A stretch of DNA of 64,000 bases. Source: Diplosphaera chodatii (lineage: Eukaryota; Chlorophyta; Trebouxiophyceae; Prasiolales; Stichococcaceae). The stretch is taken from the NCBI GenBank assembly GCA_032358165.1, contig JAALGY010000043.1, positions 1 to 64,000 on the forward strand, read 5' to 3'. The position numbers and the translations under genes are program-made. Positions 37,617 through 48,530 of this stretch are shown one piece after another. Each line of letters begins with the position of its first letter. The first letter of the stretch is position 1. The notes under the pieces are model-generated. The model was given only the letters and a program-made list of their open reading frames with translations, did not search any database and was not told the DNA's origin.

Positions 37617-40600
37617 ATGGCAGCAGGTCGTCAGCCACTCCTGCTGGTCTGCGTGGTCCTGCTGGCAGCATGGCTGCCGGCGGAGTGCGGCGCGGCTGTG
37701 AGGCTCGCCTACAATGCCACCGGCACCTCGACGCTCACGGCCGCGGCGAACCCGCTACCCCCCGGCAGCGTGTGAGTTCCTGCAGGCACACGGGCTGTCA
37801 GGCTCTCCGCAAAGCTCGCAGCCTTCTCTGCTGAGGGGGGCTATAGGGTTGACTTCAGTGTTTGGCGAGTTTGGCCGGTAACACACATGCGCCCCCCGCC
37901 GCACTGGACAGCATTACCCATTCCAACCGGCCCACTGCGCCTGGTGCCCCTGCGCAGGGCCGTCATACGCCTGAGGTTCCAGTTCATCGGCGCCGACGTC
38001 ATCTCCCGGCGCCTCGCGCTGGAGCCGGCCATCTCGTACGCGCTTGATGAGGTGAGCAGCTCTGCAGCACTGCTGCTTGTCCTGCGCCGTCCCCACCAGT
38101 CAGCAGCATGCGGCAACCTATGCAGCCTCTTTGACGTCGGCCAGCGCACAGCTCCGGTTGCAGTGCGCTTTTGCCGCCGTCGTTTGCTCACGGCTCAATC
38201 CCCCCGCCGCAGGCTGCGCCGCCTCAGATCGCGGTGCGCTGCACCAGTTACTACACGTACCCCGCCGGCGCTCCAGGTGGGTTCAGCGCCCTGCGTCGCC
38301 ACAGACAGAAGACTGCTGCGAATTGCACAGTGCCCTGGCGCCTGACAGCCAGACTGACACCTACGAGTCCCCCCACTCAGACCCGCTGAAACTTCCCCAA
38401 CTTCAGTTCCCCAATCCTCACTGCAGGGTGGTCAGCCTTCAACAGCATCGTGTACGACACGGACCTGTACTTCGTCGGCAGCGTGTACCCCGACGTGGCC
38501 GCGCTGGTCAGGCAGGACAAGAGCTCGCCGCCGCAGGCGACCTACGCCGCCGTGCAGCTCACGCAGCAGAACATCGTGTCCAAGGTAGCGCATTGCATGG
38601 CCCGGCACAAGCCGGAGCGTGATGGCTGAGCACCACACCATAGCCCGGTGCCCGCATGAGCTGGTGTTTCGCCAGCAGCAGCTGCTGCACACTCGCCAGG
38701 GAGACGTTGGTCATCAGCAGAAGTCGCGCCACACACAAGCCGGCTACTGATGTCAGCATGCCGCGCTGCCAGTGACTGGCGCGCATGCCTGGGTGCAGTT
38801 CGGCGGCAACCTCACGGCGATACTGACGCAGCGCACCTACTACCAGACAGCCCAGCAGCAGCGGGACCAGGCGGCCGACGCGACGCCCGCTGGGGCGCCC
38901 TTCAGAGCAGACACCCTGTCCCGCATCCAGGTACAGATTCCAAAGCGAAGATGCAGTCTTGATTGTGGCGCAAAGTGCTGGCGCTGTGCCGCACCACGCT
39001 TCGTATGTGGTGCCTGGCGGCCTGCGCATCCTGTCCCAACAAGGCGTGCCTTATGCGGCTAGCAGCTCCGTGCAACTGCTTCATGCGGTCCTGTATGAGG
39101 TGGCCATGTGAGTGCTGCGCCCGACCGCTGGTGGCCTCTCCGGCTGCAGCTCAGCGGGCCGGAGCTGCTCCCCTTCAGCGCCGGCAAGGCCGCGATGTTC
39201 TCCGCGGCGGTCTTCGCGGGGGGCAGCCAGCAGGTGTACGCGGTTAATGTGTCCGACTACACGGTGGTCAGCACCGGCGGCAGTACCAGGTGCAGCAGCC
39301 CCACCCTGGCTGCACTTGCGGCGCAGACTGCTGGGCATGCCGCGGCGCTTTGCATACCGAACGAGATGATCCTCTGCACGGCTCACCATGGCCATCGTGC
39401 ACCGGATGCAGGAAGCTGCTGGGTGCAGCCGCCCCCACAGTCATCCTGGACGTGTGGACCAACAGCTTTGCCACGGGCTTCACGCCGTCGGCGTTCTGGG
39501 CTGGCATCTTTGCGGGCGGCGCCCTGAAGTCACTGGGTGCCCGAAAAGCCAGCTGGACCGGCGTCTTCCTCAATGCAACCATGCACCTGGTGCGCTGACT
39601 GACTTCAGTGAGACTTCATCCGCCAGCACCTGCTGTTTCGGCATGTCGCGTGCTGTCGCCAGGTCGCGGCATGCTTGCAGTCCTGCAGACCGTCTGCAAC
39701 CATGTGTCTGCGCATGCTGCTGCAGAGGAACTTCAACGAGACGCCGGTGGGTACGGTGCGGGACCCGCCAGTCGCCAACACTACAGGGTGGGCCTCCTGC
39801 GGATGCTGAAAAGCTGCTGCTCAAAGCATGCCAGTAGTGGCGCAGGCAGCTGCTGCAGCCTGCGGTTGCAAGCCACATGCAGGCGACGCAGCACTGATGC
39901 CGGCTGCGCTCTCCTGCAGGGCAGCAGCGCCGCCTGGTGGCTCCGGCGGGCTGGCGGCGGGCGCCATCGCCGGCATTGCGATCGCGGCCGCGGTCGCCGC
40001 AGCTGCTGTGGTGGCAGGCGCGTCTGAAACATTTGTATTGGCAAAGACGCTGTTCCCCCGGGCACAGCCACCTGCGTCGCAGTGACAGCCGGGCGTAGGA
40101 AGCTTTCGGGCTGCAGAACCAGTGACAGCAGGGTCCTGCTGGCTGTAGCTCTGAGGCTGCAGTGACAGCTCGTGCCACGGTCTGCCGACACCCCGAACAC
40201 GTGTGGTTGTGCTGACCATGTCACGTATGTGGCGCAGTGGCCGCTGCGTTCCTCATTACGAGGAACAGACGAGCAGCAGAGCGGCGGGCCGTGCAGATCG
40301 CCGCTGCAGACAGCGAGTCGCCGAACAGCAGCGTCCACGGGAGTACTGACAAGGCGGCCGCCCTCTCGGTGCTGGAGTTTCCGGTGGCGGCGCACACGCA
40401 GCCGACCGCGGCCGGGGTCATCGAGCAGATGCTGGCAGCCGGCGCGGGCTGGCAGCCCCAGCTGCGCGCAGCCGACATCCGCTTCAGCGCCGACGCCGAC
40501 GGCCGGCGCGTCGTCCTGGGCGGCGGAGCCTTCGCCACGGTGACCAGCTGTGGACAGGCATGAACCCGGAAGACCGGCGGGTGTTGCAGGCGCAAGAGCT

Positions 40601-42594
40601 CACTCAACCGTGTGTGTGCCTGGTGTGGCCTCCAGAAGCTCAGTGTCATCTGTTGTCCCCGCCTGAGCAGCGGCACCCCATGCACGGATGGGCAACGCGG
40701 CGGCGCCCGCCTCACTGCGCCACTGCACTGGGCTCACGCATGTTGCTGAGGGGGTTGACATCGCCCTACGATCAGAGTCCCAAACTGCTGTGCGGGGGTT
40801 GCAGGTTTTCAGGCAAGGCCTTCATACTGCGATGGGGCTGATGGGGGTTGGCCTGGATCCAAGCTTCCGACTCGAGCTGCTGTGCGGGGCCTGCAGGTGT
40901 TCCAGGCGAGGCACCTGCACCGCGACGTGGCCGTCAAGGTCCTGCAGCTGGACGGCGACACGGCGCATGCTGTGCAGCGGGAGGTGCGGCGTGACCATAT
41001 GCATGTGTATGATGCGTCATGCGGGTAATGCATTGCCCAGTGATGTTGCAAGATTAAGGCAGTGCCAGCCACAGCAGGGGGTTACCAGATCTGCAGCCAG
41101 ATGTGCTATCTGCCCAGGCGGAGTGGGCCTCAATACAATACTCTGGCTGCACAGGTGCGGCTGGCGGAGCGTGTTAGCCGCGACGCCAACGTGGTGCAGG
41201 TGTACGGCGCCGCTGCAGCGCAGGACGCGGTGCTGCTGGTCATGGAGCTGATGCGGGTAAGGGGCCCGGCGGCTGACAGCTGCTTCCAGCTTCCAGCTGC
41301 CGGCTGCAGCGGCACTGTCCGCTGCAGCTGTCACTGCTGCCGCCGCCGATGGATGCCGAGCATCTGAGAATGCAACACGCCACAGTCTGCGGTGCTGCGC
41401 TCATCCCCTGGGCCGCTGCCCTGAGGCAGGCTCTGTTTGTCCATCCGCCTGTCACAGCAGTGCAGTGTGATCAACCCCTTATCAAATCTGCTGCAGGGTG
41501 GGGACCTGCGGGCAGCGCTGGACGGGCCGCAGGGCGCGCGGTACCTGTGGCGCGGCCGGGGCGCCGCCATTGCGGCCGACATCGCGCGCGGGCTGGCATA
41601 CATCCACACCACCGGCGTGGTGCACAGGTGGGCCTTTACATCAGATCCAGGTCAGCCTGAAGAAAACGTTGGCTGGTGAATTAGGTGGCACTGCCGAGCT
41701 CTATTGTACTCTGCCCGTCTGGTCTCTTGTGTCACCCCTCCACTTTCTGGCAGATGCCGGAAATGCTAGCAGCATTGTCGTGGCGAACCGTCAAACGTTC
41801 GTGTTCCCTGATTACTGATCATGTTGGTGATGTGGCAATGTTGGTGACCTGGCCAGATACTGGTCCCCGAGCTGGACACAAATTTAGCAGATGCGGATGC
41901 CCTGCAGGGACCTGAAGTCCAGCAACGTGCTGCTGTCCGCCGATGGCCGCGCGGCCAAGGTGGCGGACGTCGGCGCGGCGGCGATGATGGACGCGGAGTA
42001 CGTCTCGCGGCACTTTGGCACGCTGGCCTGGGCCGCGCCAGAGCTGCTGCTGGCCGACAGGGGCAGCCTACTCCTGGATGAGAAGGTGATCATGGGAATC
42101 ACCTTCATGCTGCACATGTTTCTCCTGAAAATGTAGGCTGCAGGCCTGTGCCGGCAAGCAGCTGCAACTTTGCATGGACTGGCGTCTGCATGGCCTGTAC
42201 CGAGGTGCAAATGACGAAGCTTTGCCTGTGTTCGTTGACAGCGTAACAACGTAGTTGCACCGGCATAAGAAGCCTGGAGGTGACTCAAGCTGCATCAGAA
42301 ACGCAGCTCCAGGATCTGAACTGAAGACCCGTCACGTTCACGACAGCTTGTACACCAGCAACCTGGCAGCAGCTGCGCCCGCTGCAGGCGGACAGCTACT
42401 CGCTGGGCGTGGTGCTGTGGGAGCTGGTGACCGGGGAGACTCCTGTGCGGGGCGGCATGCGGCCGCCGCGGGTGCCGGGGGAGTGCCCAGCGGCGGTGGC
42501 ACAGCTCATCCAGCGGTGCATGGCGGCGGCGCCGGCGGCCCGCCCCGACGCCGACCAGGTCAGCCGGCAGCTGCAGCGGCTGCGCGGCGGCTGA
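37617..42594 (+). CDS. Receptor-like kinase, paralogue of the divergent neighbour
   Basis: Fifteen exons close in phase to 709 residues: 37,617-37,771; 37,958-38,051; 38,213-38,276; 38,427-38,584; 38,757-38,930; 39,150-39,289; 39,412-39,589; 39,726-39,787; 39,920-40,017; 40,238-40,539; 40,897-40,983; 41,155-41,256; 41,497-41,627; 41,908-42,085; 42,388-42,594. Signal peptide QPLLLVCVVLLAAWLPAECG; ectodomain to about residue 345; TM segment GAIAGIAIAAAVAAAAVV followed by stop-transfer TRNRR. Kinase: LGGGAFATVF loop, VAVKVL with Lys489, HRDLKSSN (Asp583), DVG at 602-604 instead of DFG, AWAAPE, LGVVLWELVTGE, PAARPDADQV. All residues for phosphotransfer except the DFG Phe are present, so it is probably active and specific for Ser/Thr (HRDLKSSN). 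The ligand is unknown. The intron after the TM exon is GC-AG (GGCAG|gcgcgt). The start was chosen at the ATG directly before the hydrophobic leader. Confidence 0.93.
40770..40935 (+). repeat. Degenerate tandem duplication of a splice acceptor and exon start
   Basis: The segment gctgtgcgggggttgcaggt (from about 40,786) and what follows, ttttcaggcaaggcc, recur about 95-100 bases later as gctgtgcggggcctgcaggt plus gttccaggcgaggcac. The second copy is the real acceptor and start of the kinase exon at 40,897. The first copy carries substitutions and a one-base deletion that would shift the frame. Confidence 0.65.
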
Positions 42595-43427
42595 GGCGCC
42601 GCTGCGCAGGCCCCGCGCTTCGGCGAGGCCCCACCCTGCCGCCGAGCGAGGGGTGAGGCCTTGCGGATTGCATGGCGACTGACCCACAGTGACTGCTCAA
42701 GATGGCGGCGCCAGTAGGTGCTGCAAGCATCAAGTAGAACTGCTCTGCTGTCCCCGCCGGCTGCCTTGGGAGTTGGCCCGCGCAGTCCGGTTGGGACAGC
42801 CACATAGGAATAACCAGACCTCTTTGCCCTGTTGATCTGTGGTCTACAGAAATCGGCAGGGGAGGATAGCAGCGGGTAGTTCAGGGCAGCGATCTGCGCA
42901 TGGCAGCCGCTGGTCAGCTACAGTTTGCATGCAGCAAAGCTGCTTGGTACCGTGGGTGGTGTTGGTGGCATAGTGTTGCTCGTGTGAGCTTGGGCAGCTG
43001 GGAGAACCCTACCATCAGATCGACATGAAATGCTCTTAGCCTATGTGCCAAAGCATTGGGAGACACAGTCCTCTCTGTTGCCACTTTTGTGTTGTTGTTG
43101 GTGTTGTCAGTGTGTTTTGTTTTGGACCGCGTAGGCGTGCGTGCTTAAGAGATGCTGAGAAATTGGCATACTGTGCCATCATTGGGAGGCCGAAACCGCA
43201 TGCAAGTCATTACATCACCCACGGAAATCCCCCAACCACAGTTAACAGCTGCATGGTAGCAACTTCCCAAAAGCATGTCCAACATGCGTGTTGCTGTGGA
43301 AAGAGATATATAGCTGGATCATACGGCTCATGCCATCGCATCACGCTGACAATGCCATGCTCGCATGCTGTACCAGCGCATCGTCACATTCTTGTAGAGG
43401 CCAGGCAACACTCTCCTATCAAGCTGT
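42595..43427. other. Convergent intergenic stretch, no gene seen
   Basis: Lies between the stop of the plus-strand kinase and the 3' end of the minus-strand secreted-protein gene. It holds their 3' UTRs. A plus-strand open frame at 43,043-43,468 has no recognisable feature. Confidence 0.5.
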
Positions 43428-43432
43428 TTACA
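43428..43432 (-). terminator. TGTAA poly(A) signal of the secreted Pro-rich protein gene
   Basis: TTACA on the plus strand, about 260 bases past the minus-strand stop at 43,690. Position and sequence fit the chlorophyte TGTAA signal. Confidence 0.45.
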
Positions 43433-43689
43433 GCTATGGAGAGACCGGCAACATACAGTGAACTTTAAAATGCTCGTAATAAAGTTCTGGAGCAAAGCTC
43501 GCCCCGAACATATCAATGCCATCAATAGACAGATTAGGCTCAAAAGCAAGAAATGGGTACCCAAGTGTCGCCTGGCAGCTGCCCCTTCGTAGGTTGGTTT
43601 GACAACAACGAATACGCTCGGACAGTTGACGGCAGCGCCTTCTGGGGCGGTGTGCAAAGGCAGCTCTATGAGTCGTGTCGTGCGTGTGA

Positions 43690-46600
43690 TCACTCGCATG
43701 TACCGAAGCACCCGACCCCATCTTGATATGAGCAATATGAGCCTGCCGCAGGGCAGTCCGCCTGGGAGTTGCACACGGTGTAGGGAGCATAGAAATTGCC
43801 ATTGTGCGGGCGGCGGTGGCCATCTTGGTCCTGGGTGCAATATTGGCAGGCTCTGTCGGTGGTGTTTGCGTTGGTACCATAGCATGGGGTTTGCCCGCCG
43901 CCGGAACAGTATGCAATTACTGAGCCGATGCTGCAACTGCTCCGGCAGGTTCTGGGGATGCGCGTGTCGCACACACCGCTAGCGCAGTCGCCGTCGGCTC
44001 CGCACGGGGCCCCGATGCCTGCCGGCTCCGCCGGCGGGCTGCACACCATCCAGAACGAGAGGTGCCTTGCTTGCACCACTAGAGCTGGAGCACTTGACCA
44101 CTGCAGTGCTCGAGCTGCGCAGCCTCGCAGGCTGCCGGCACATCGCACTGCATCAGCTACATACGCGGAGGCGGCCATTCGTCGGACCTCACCTTGGAGG
44201 CGGTGCCGGTGGCGGGCTGGGGGGCGGGGCGGGCGGCGGGCTGGGGGGCGGCGCCGGAGGGGGGCTGGGGGGAGGCTGCGGTGGCGGTAACGGAGGTGGG
44301 TTGGGTGGAGGGTTGGGCGGCGGACTGGGCGGAGGGCTGCATGTGCACAAGAGCCAGGGATAGCATGTTTGCTCGAAGGTTGCCGGGCTGCGATGCCCGC
44401 AGCGAGGCGTGACGGCAGGATGACGGACTACATAAGCAGATACGCTGAGGCTTGCTCGCCATGTGGGAAGCCGCACACCTGGGTGGGGGCTGGGGCGGCG
44501 GGGACGGCGGCGGGCTGGGGGGAGGCGCCGGCGGTGGGCTGCAGACAGACACACACCTGGATGTGACGGAGCATAAAATGCCTGTTGTCAGCTACGCATT
44601 GCGCACACTAGCGCGGTGGTGGTGACACCCCACGGCCTCTACTGTTGCAGCGTGCTGTACATTGCACATCGTCTGTGATGCTGCATCACGGCTGGAAGTG
44701 TCCAGCCATTGGTTTCATTCAGTGCGAGCTGTAGATTGAAACATTGTGCAGACACAGCGTGTCGAAGTTGCAGTCGCATAAACAAACAGCTGCTGATGCC
44801 CCCGAAACGACACGCAGTCGTTGCGGAGGTCTGTCACCCCGCCCATGGTAGAGGAGTAGTAGTGGCAGAGTAGCACGGCACCTTGGAGGGGGTGCCGGCG
44901 GCGGGCTGGGTGGCGGCCCCGGTGGCGGAGAACTGGGGCTGCAGGCAACAGGCAGCGATTTAGTTCGGACATGCCAGTACCCCCTCTTAGTTTGCAATGC
45001 CAGCCATATGCATACAATCCTCATCACCAGCCAGCATCGCATAGCATGTCACCAGGGCAGATGCGCTGCAGACCTTTGGTGTTGAACGAGCGCAATGATA
45101 TTGCCAGCCGCCCGCACAATCCTACAACACAGCTACAAAGATATGAAACCATCCCGCAGGGGTGACGCTGTGCGCTACCACCTGTGCCTGACGAGAGATG
45201 AGGATTGACACAACAGGTTTTCTTCTGGACGGAACTCTCACCCACAGGTGCTGCCAGAGGCGGTGAGAAGCACCAGCTGGTTGTCAAGTGAGAAGGATGC
45301 CGCCGCTGACCGACCGTAAACGGTCGGTGCCACAGAGAACGGGGTACCACGCAGGTCGACCACACCTGCACATGTGCATACGGGCTGGGCGTTGTCTACA
45401 CTCGGAGGTACTCCAACCCGGACGCTCGCTTGGTAAAAGCCTCACGTCGAAGCACAGGGCATGGCATCGTCACGGCACCATGTGCCCGTGAACGTGCAAG
45501 CATCAATGACCAAAAGCAACGCACTTGATGACCACAGGTCTCACCTCTTCCGCCTGGCGTCGGCGTGCATGAGGCGGCCGTGCCGAAGGCGGCGGGAATG
45601 AAGCCCTTCATGTAGCCGGTGGCCAGCGCCGCAGCGTACTTCACGAGGTTGCCGTGCTGATTTTTGTCGAAGCTGCGCACTTTCGTCCGGGAGAAGCGCG
45701 TGTCGGAGGCGTCAATGCTGGCGGCGGCGCGAGCGGAAGAGGTCAGCCTGACCGCAGAGTAGGTGGACGTGGCCAGGTCGCTGAAGGTGAAGGTGTTGGC
45801 ACCCTGCACATCCCACACCAGCACACCGCTTTACAAACACACTTGCATGCTGTGAGTTCAAGCTGCAAGGCTATGATAACATCATCGCTGCAGCCATGCA
45901 TGACAGCCTAGAGTTGCCAACTTGGGAGTGTGCGACAGGTGCGTGTTGATGCTACATCTAAAATGGAGCAGGTGTCATTCTTTGGCACGAGCATCACTGT
46001 GACACACTTTTCAGAAGTAGAAACACATGTCGGACTCAGTCTGTGCACCTGTCCGGCGGTGGATGCGGTGCTGGGCAGCACCAGGTACGTTTTTCGTGGA
46101 GCCGCTCATGTCGCAGTAGACCGTTGCGGTGGTGCCGAAAAAGGGGGCGTCGTAGTATCCGTTCGCGGCCGGCTTCCTTGCAGGCGCCTTGGCAGCTTTG
46201 ATGCCGGCACAGCCGTCGTCATCGTCACCTTTTGCATTATTGAGGATAAGCAAATCGTTAGTTCAACGGCCTGGTTGCTCGACACAGTCTGGCCTGCCTC
46301 ATATGGAAAAGCAGCTGATTTTTGCAAATGTTTGCAAGTCAGCCAAAAGCTACAATTTGATGAGGCATGGCGCTACACTGCAGCCCTGCCAATCAGACCC
46401 TGAAATGGAAACAACAAGGCAGCCGACGGCCAGGACGCGAGACGCACGCACCAGCGCGCAGCAGGGCGCGGCGGCTGAAGTGCAGGTGCCCCCCGAGCGT
46501 CGCATTTGCCAAAGCCACGCCTGCGCATGCAGAATGCAAAAAATGCGGAATCATGATCCACACATGCATCATGACGCGCTGTCAGAAATCTGGCAGCACT

Positions 46601-46721
46601 GGGGGGACACCACACACACACAGTGCCTCATGTCACGGCATGGATTACCGTCTGGCTGCCCTGCCGCTGCTGCAGCGCCCGCAGCCGCCAGCAGCACGAG
46701 GCATGCCAGCGCCCGCGCCAT
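43690..46721 (-). CDS. Secreted wall-type glycoprotein: fibrinogen-like N-terminus, SPPP linkers, Cys-rich C-terminus
   Basis: Eight exons close in phase to 401 residues: 46,649-46,721; 46,089-46,228; 45,545-45,803; 45,242-45,365; 44,882-44,938; 44,479-44,538; 44,193-44,336; 43,690-44,038. Signal peptide MARALACLVLLAAAGAAAAA. Residues after DGDDDDGC resemble the start of fibrinogen-type and similar lectin domains (C.GIK, NGYYD, TATVYCDM). The next exons (FTFSDLATSTYSAVRL, VVDLRGTPFSVAP, LDNQLVLLTASGSTC) could be the rest of that domain. Three exons of pure PPSPPPAPPP type, all phase 2-2, form a linker typical of algal hydroxyproline-rich glycoproteins. The last exon has about 14 cysteines (GAPCGADGDCASGVCD, CQYCTQDQDGH, CNSQADCPAAGSYC) and resembles EGF/disintegrin-like knots. 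A cell-wall or extracellular adhesive role is inferred. The fibrinogen-like call is tentative. Confidence 0.85.
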
Positions 46722-48248
46722 CCTGCTGATGTATGTGCCGAAGCGCCGGCGCGGCTGACGTTGTGCACCGCACGGTGCCGTGCCTGCAGTCACAGAGGCA
46801 AGGCATGGTGTCAGCGTCAGGCTGATGCTGGCTGTCATTTTCAGCACACCAGCACACGCGCCACGTTCCCTCATCATCAGGTGCAAGCGAGAGTCGCTGT
46901 GCTGCGGACGTGCACGGCAGTTGGGGCATGCTGCAAGCTTGTGTGGGCTGGCCACCCTTTCAATCATGTCGACAAGGGACGTCCTTGATGCTGGGCTGTT
47001 GCCACGCAGGCTCTGACAGCGGGCACTGAGCAAAGTAGCCGGCGTGCACGACTCAGCAGCAGAAATCCTGCCAGACCGACAGGGTTATAGCAGAATTACA
47101 CCCGGAAGTACCTCGGCCTGGGGCGTGTCGCCACCGAGGCACATGGTACAGTTCAAAGAATTGTTCGCCCGGATCGCACTAGCTGCGTGGCTGGACACCA
47201 ATCCCACCCAGCTGAGTATAGCCGGACAGCGTAGCGATGTCACGACGCAGTCATGAAGCCCAAGTAGCGTGCCCATGACCCGAGCGCGTGACACCGCGGC
47301 CTGCGGTGCTGACGCAAAGGGAACGAGAAAGCAACAAGACCTACACGCGTTGGGGCTCAGATCAGGCGAGCGCCCGTCACGCAAAGCTAATATCTAGCCT
47401 CTGTACTCATGTGAAGGACTGACTGGAAGCTTTCCGCCATATGTGTGTCGCTCAAAGGGTCGTGTTGGGTGCATGCATGCGACGCTGCTACTACGTAGTG
47501 TAGTCACGTCAAGCGAGTCAACGTGACGACGAGCATCGGTTGTGCCGGCGTTCCGCGTGCTGGTTGAGATGCCTGCAGTAATCCTAGCAGCATCCGGATA
47601 GATCCCGAACACGCACGCCGCCGCCTTAGGCCTGCTAGGCTGCACATTGGCGCTACTGTACCAGAGGGCCCAATGAAACCTCAGTGCTGCAGCAGCAGCG
47701 AGCTTCCTGCCGAGGTGCAACGCCTCGATGGGAACGGATCCACCCAAGACGATGCATTAAACTCAGGCAGTGTCCTAGTCGGTCAGCAAGTGCCCTTGAG
47801 GTCGCGACGGAGCGTCCTTTTCGAGCAGCGAGATCTCAGCACAAGGACAACGGAATCCAGCCCGGTGTGGATCGGCCATCGATCGCGGAGAGTGGACGAG
47901 CGCACGTTCTCATGCATGCGCCGCTCAGTGTATGGGCTTAGCGCGCGCTAGCAAAGAAAGCGTCCTGGCAGCAAGCAGAAAGATGCATGCACAGAGGCAG
48001 CCTTGCTCACCTGATGCGATCGTTTGCCGCGGCACGCTGCGCACTTGTTTCGAGGGTGCAGTGGCTGGTAATCGAGCGTTGCACTTTGCACAATGAGTGT
48101 TGTGGTGTGCGCTGTGAGGTGCCCATCTACCACGGTAGTCCGTGCCTCCCGCCCGGAATCCCAGCTGAGTTTTTCCATAGGGTCTTCTCGAGAGGCAGCC
48201 AGGCTGAAAGTCTTGTACCCGCCTGACATAAGCACAGACTGCCTGCCC
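46722..48248. other. Stretch without a supported gene
   Basis: Lies between two minus-strand genes. Minus-strand open frames at 47,394-47,747 and 47,948-48,598 look partly protein-like; the second contains a hydrophobic run ILSVMLVVISWLQV. Neither has splice support, and the second overlaps the 3' UTR of the ALG3 gene. A decayed gene cannot be excluded. Confidence 0.35.
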
Positions 48249-48253
48249 TTACA
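48249..48253 (-). terminator. TGTAA poly(A) signal of the ALG3 gene
   Basis: TTACA on the plus strand, about 280 bases past the minus-strand stop at 48,531. Confidence 0.45.
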
Positions 48254-48530
48254 AGACACTTCTGAGCAGAAAGCGCTCGTGGGAGCCCGGCCTGCATCAC
48301 GACTGGCTTTGCAACCGTCTTGGTCATGTGTGGGCAGTGCAAAAGAACATTGACGGCTGGCGCCTTCAGACCACGGCCGAGGTGCAAAAGTAATCCCCAT
48401 GAACGCAGCTTTTGCGATGAGGCCTATCACAACGACTACACTAAAGCAGCGAACCTGGAGCCAGGATATCACAACCAGCATGACAGAAAGAATCAAGCAC
48501 AGAAAGATCTGCTCCATGGGTGTGGCAACC

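Noticed and set aside
44740..44881. Open frame on the minus strand with GGVTDLRNDCVSFRG, between two proline exons
   Set aside because: It is not needed for an in-phase model and lacks a good donor; it may be an intron or, less likely, an alternative exon.
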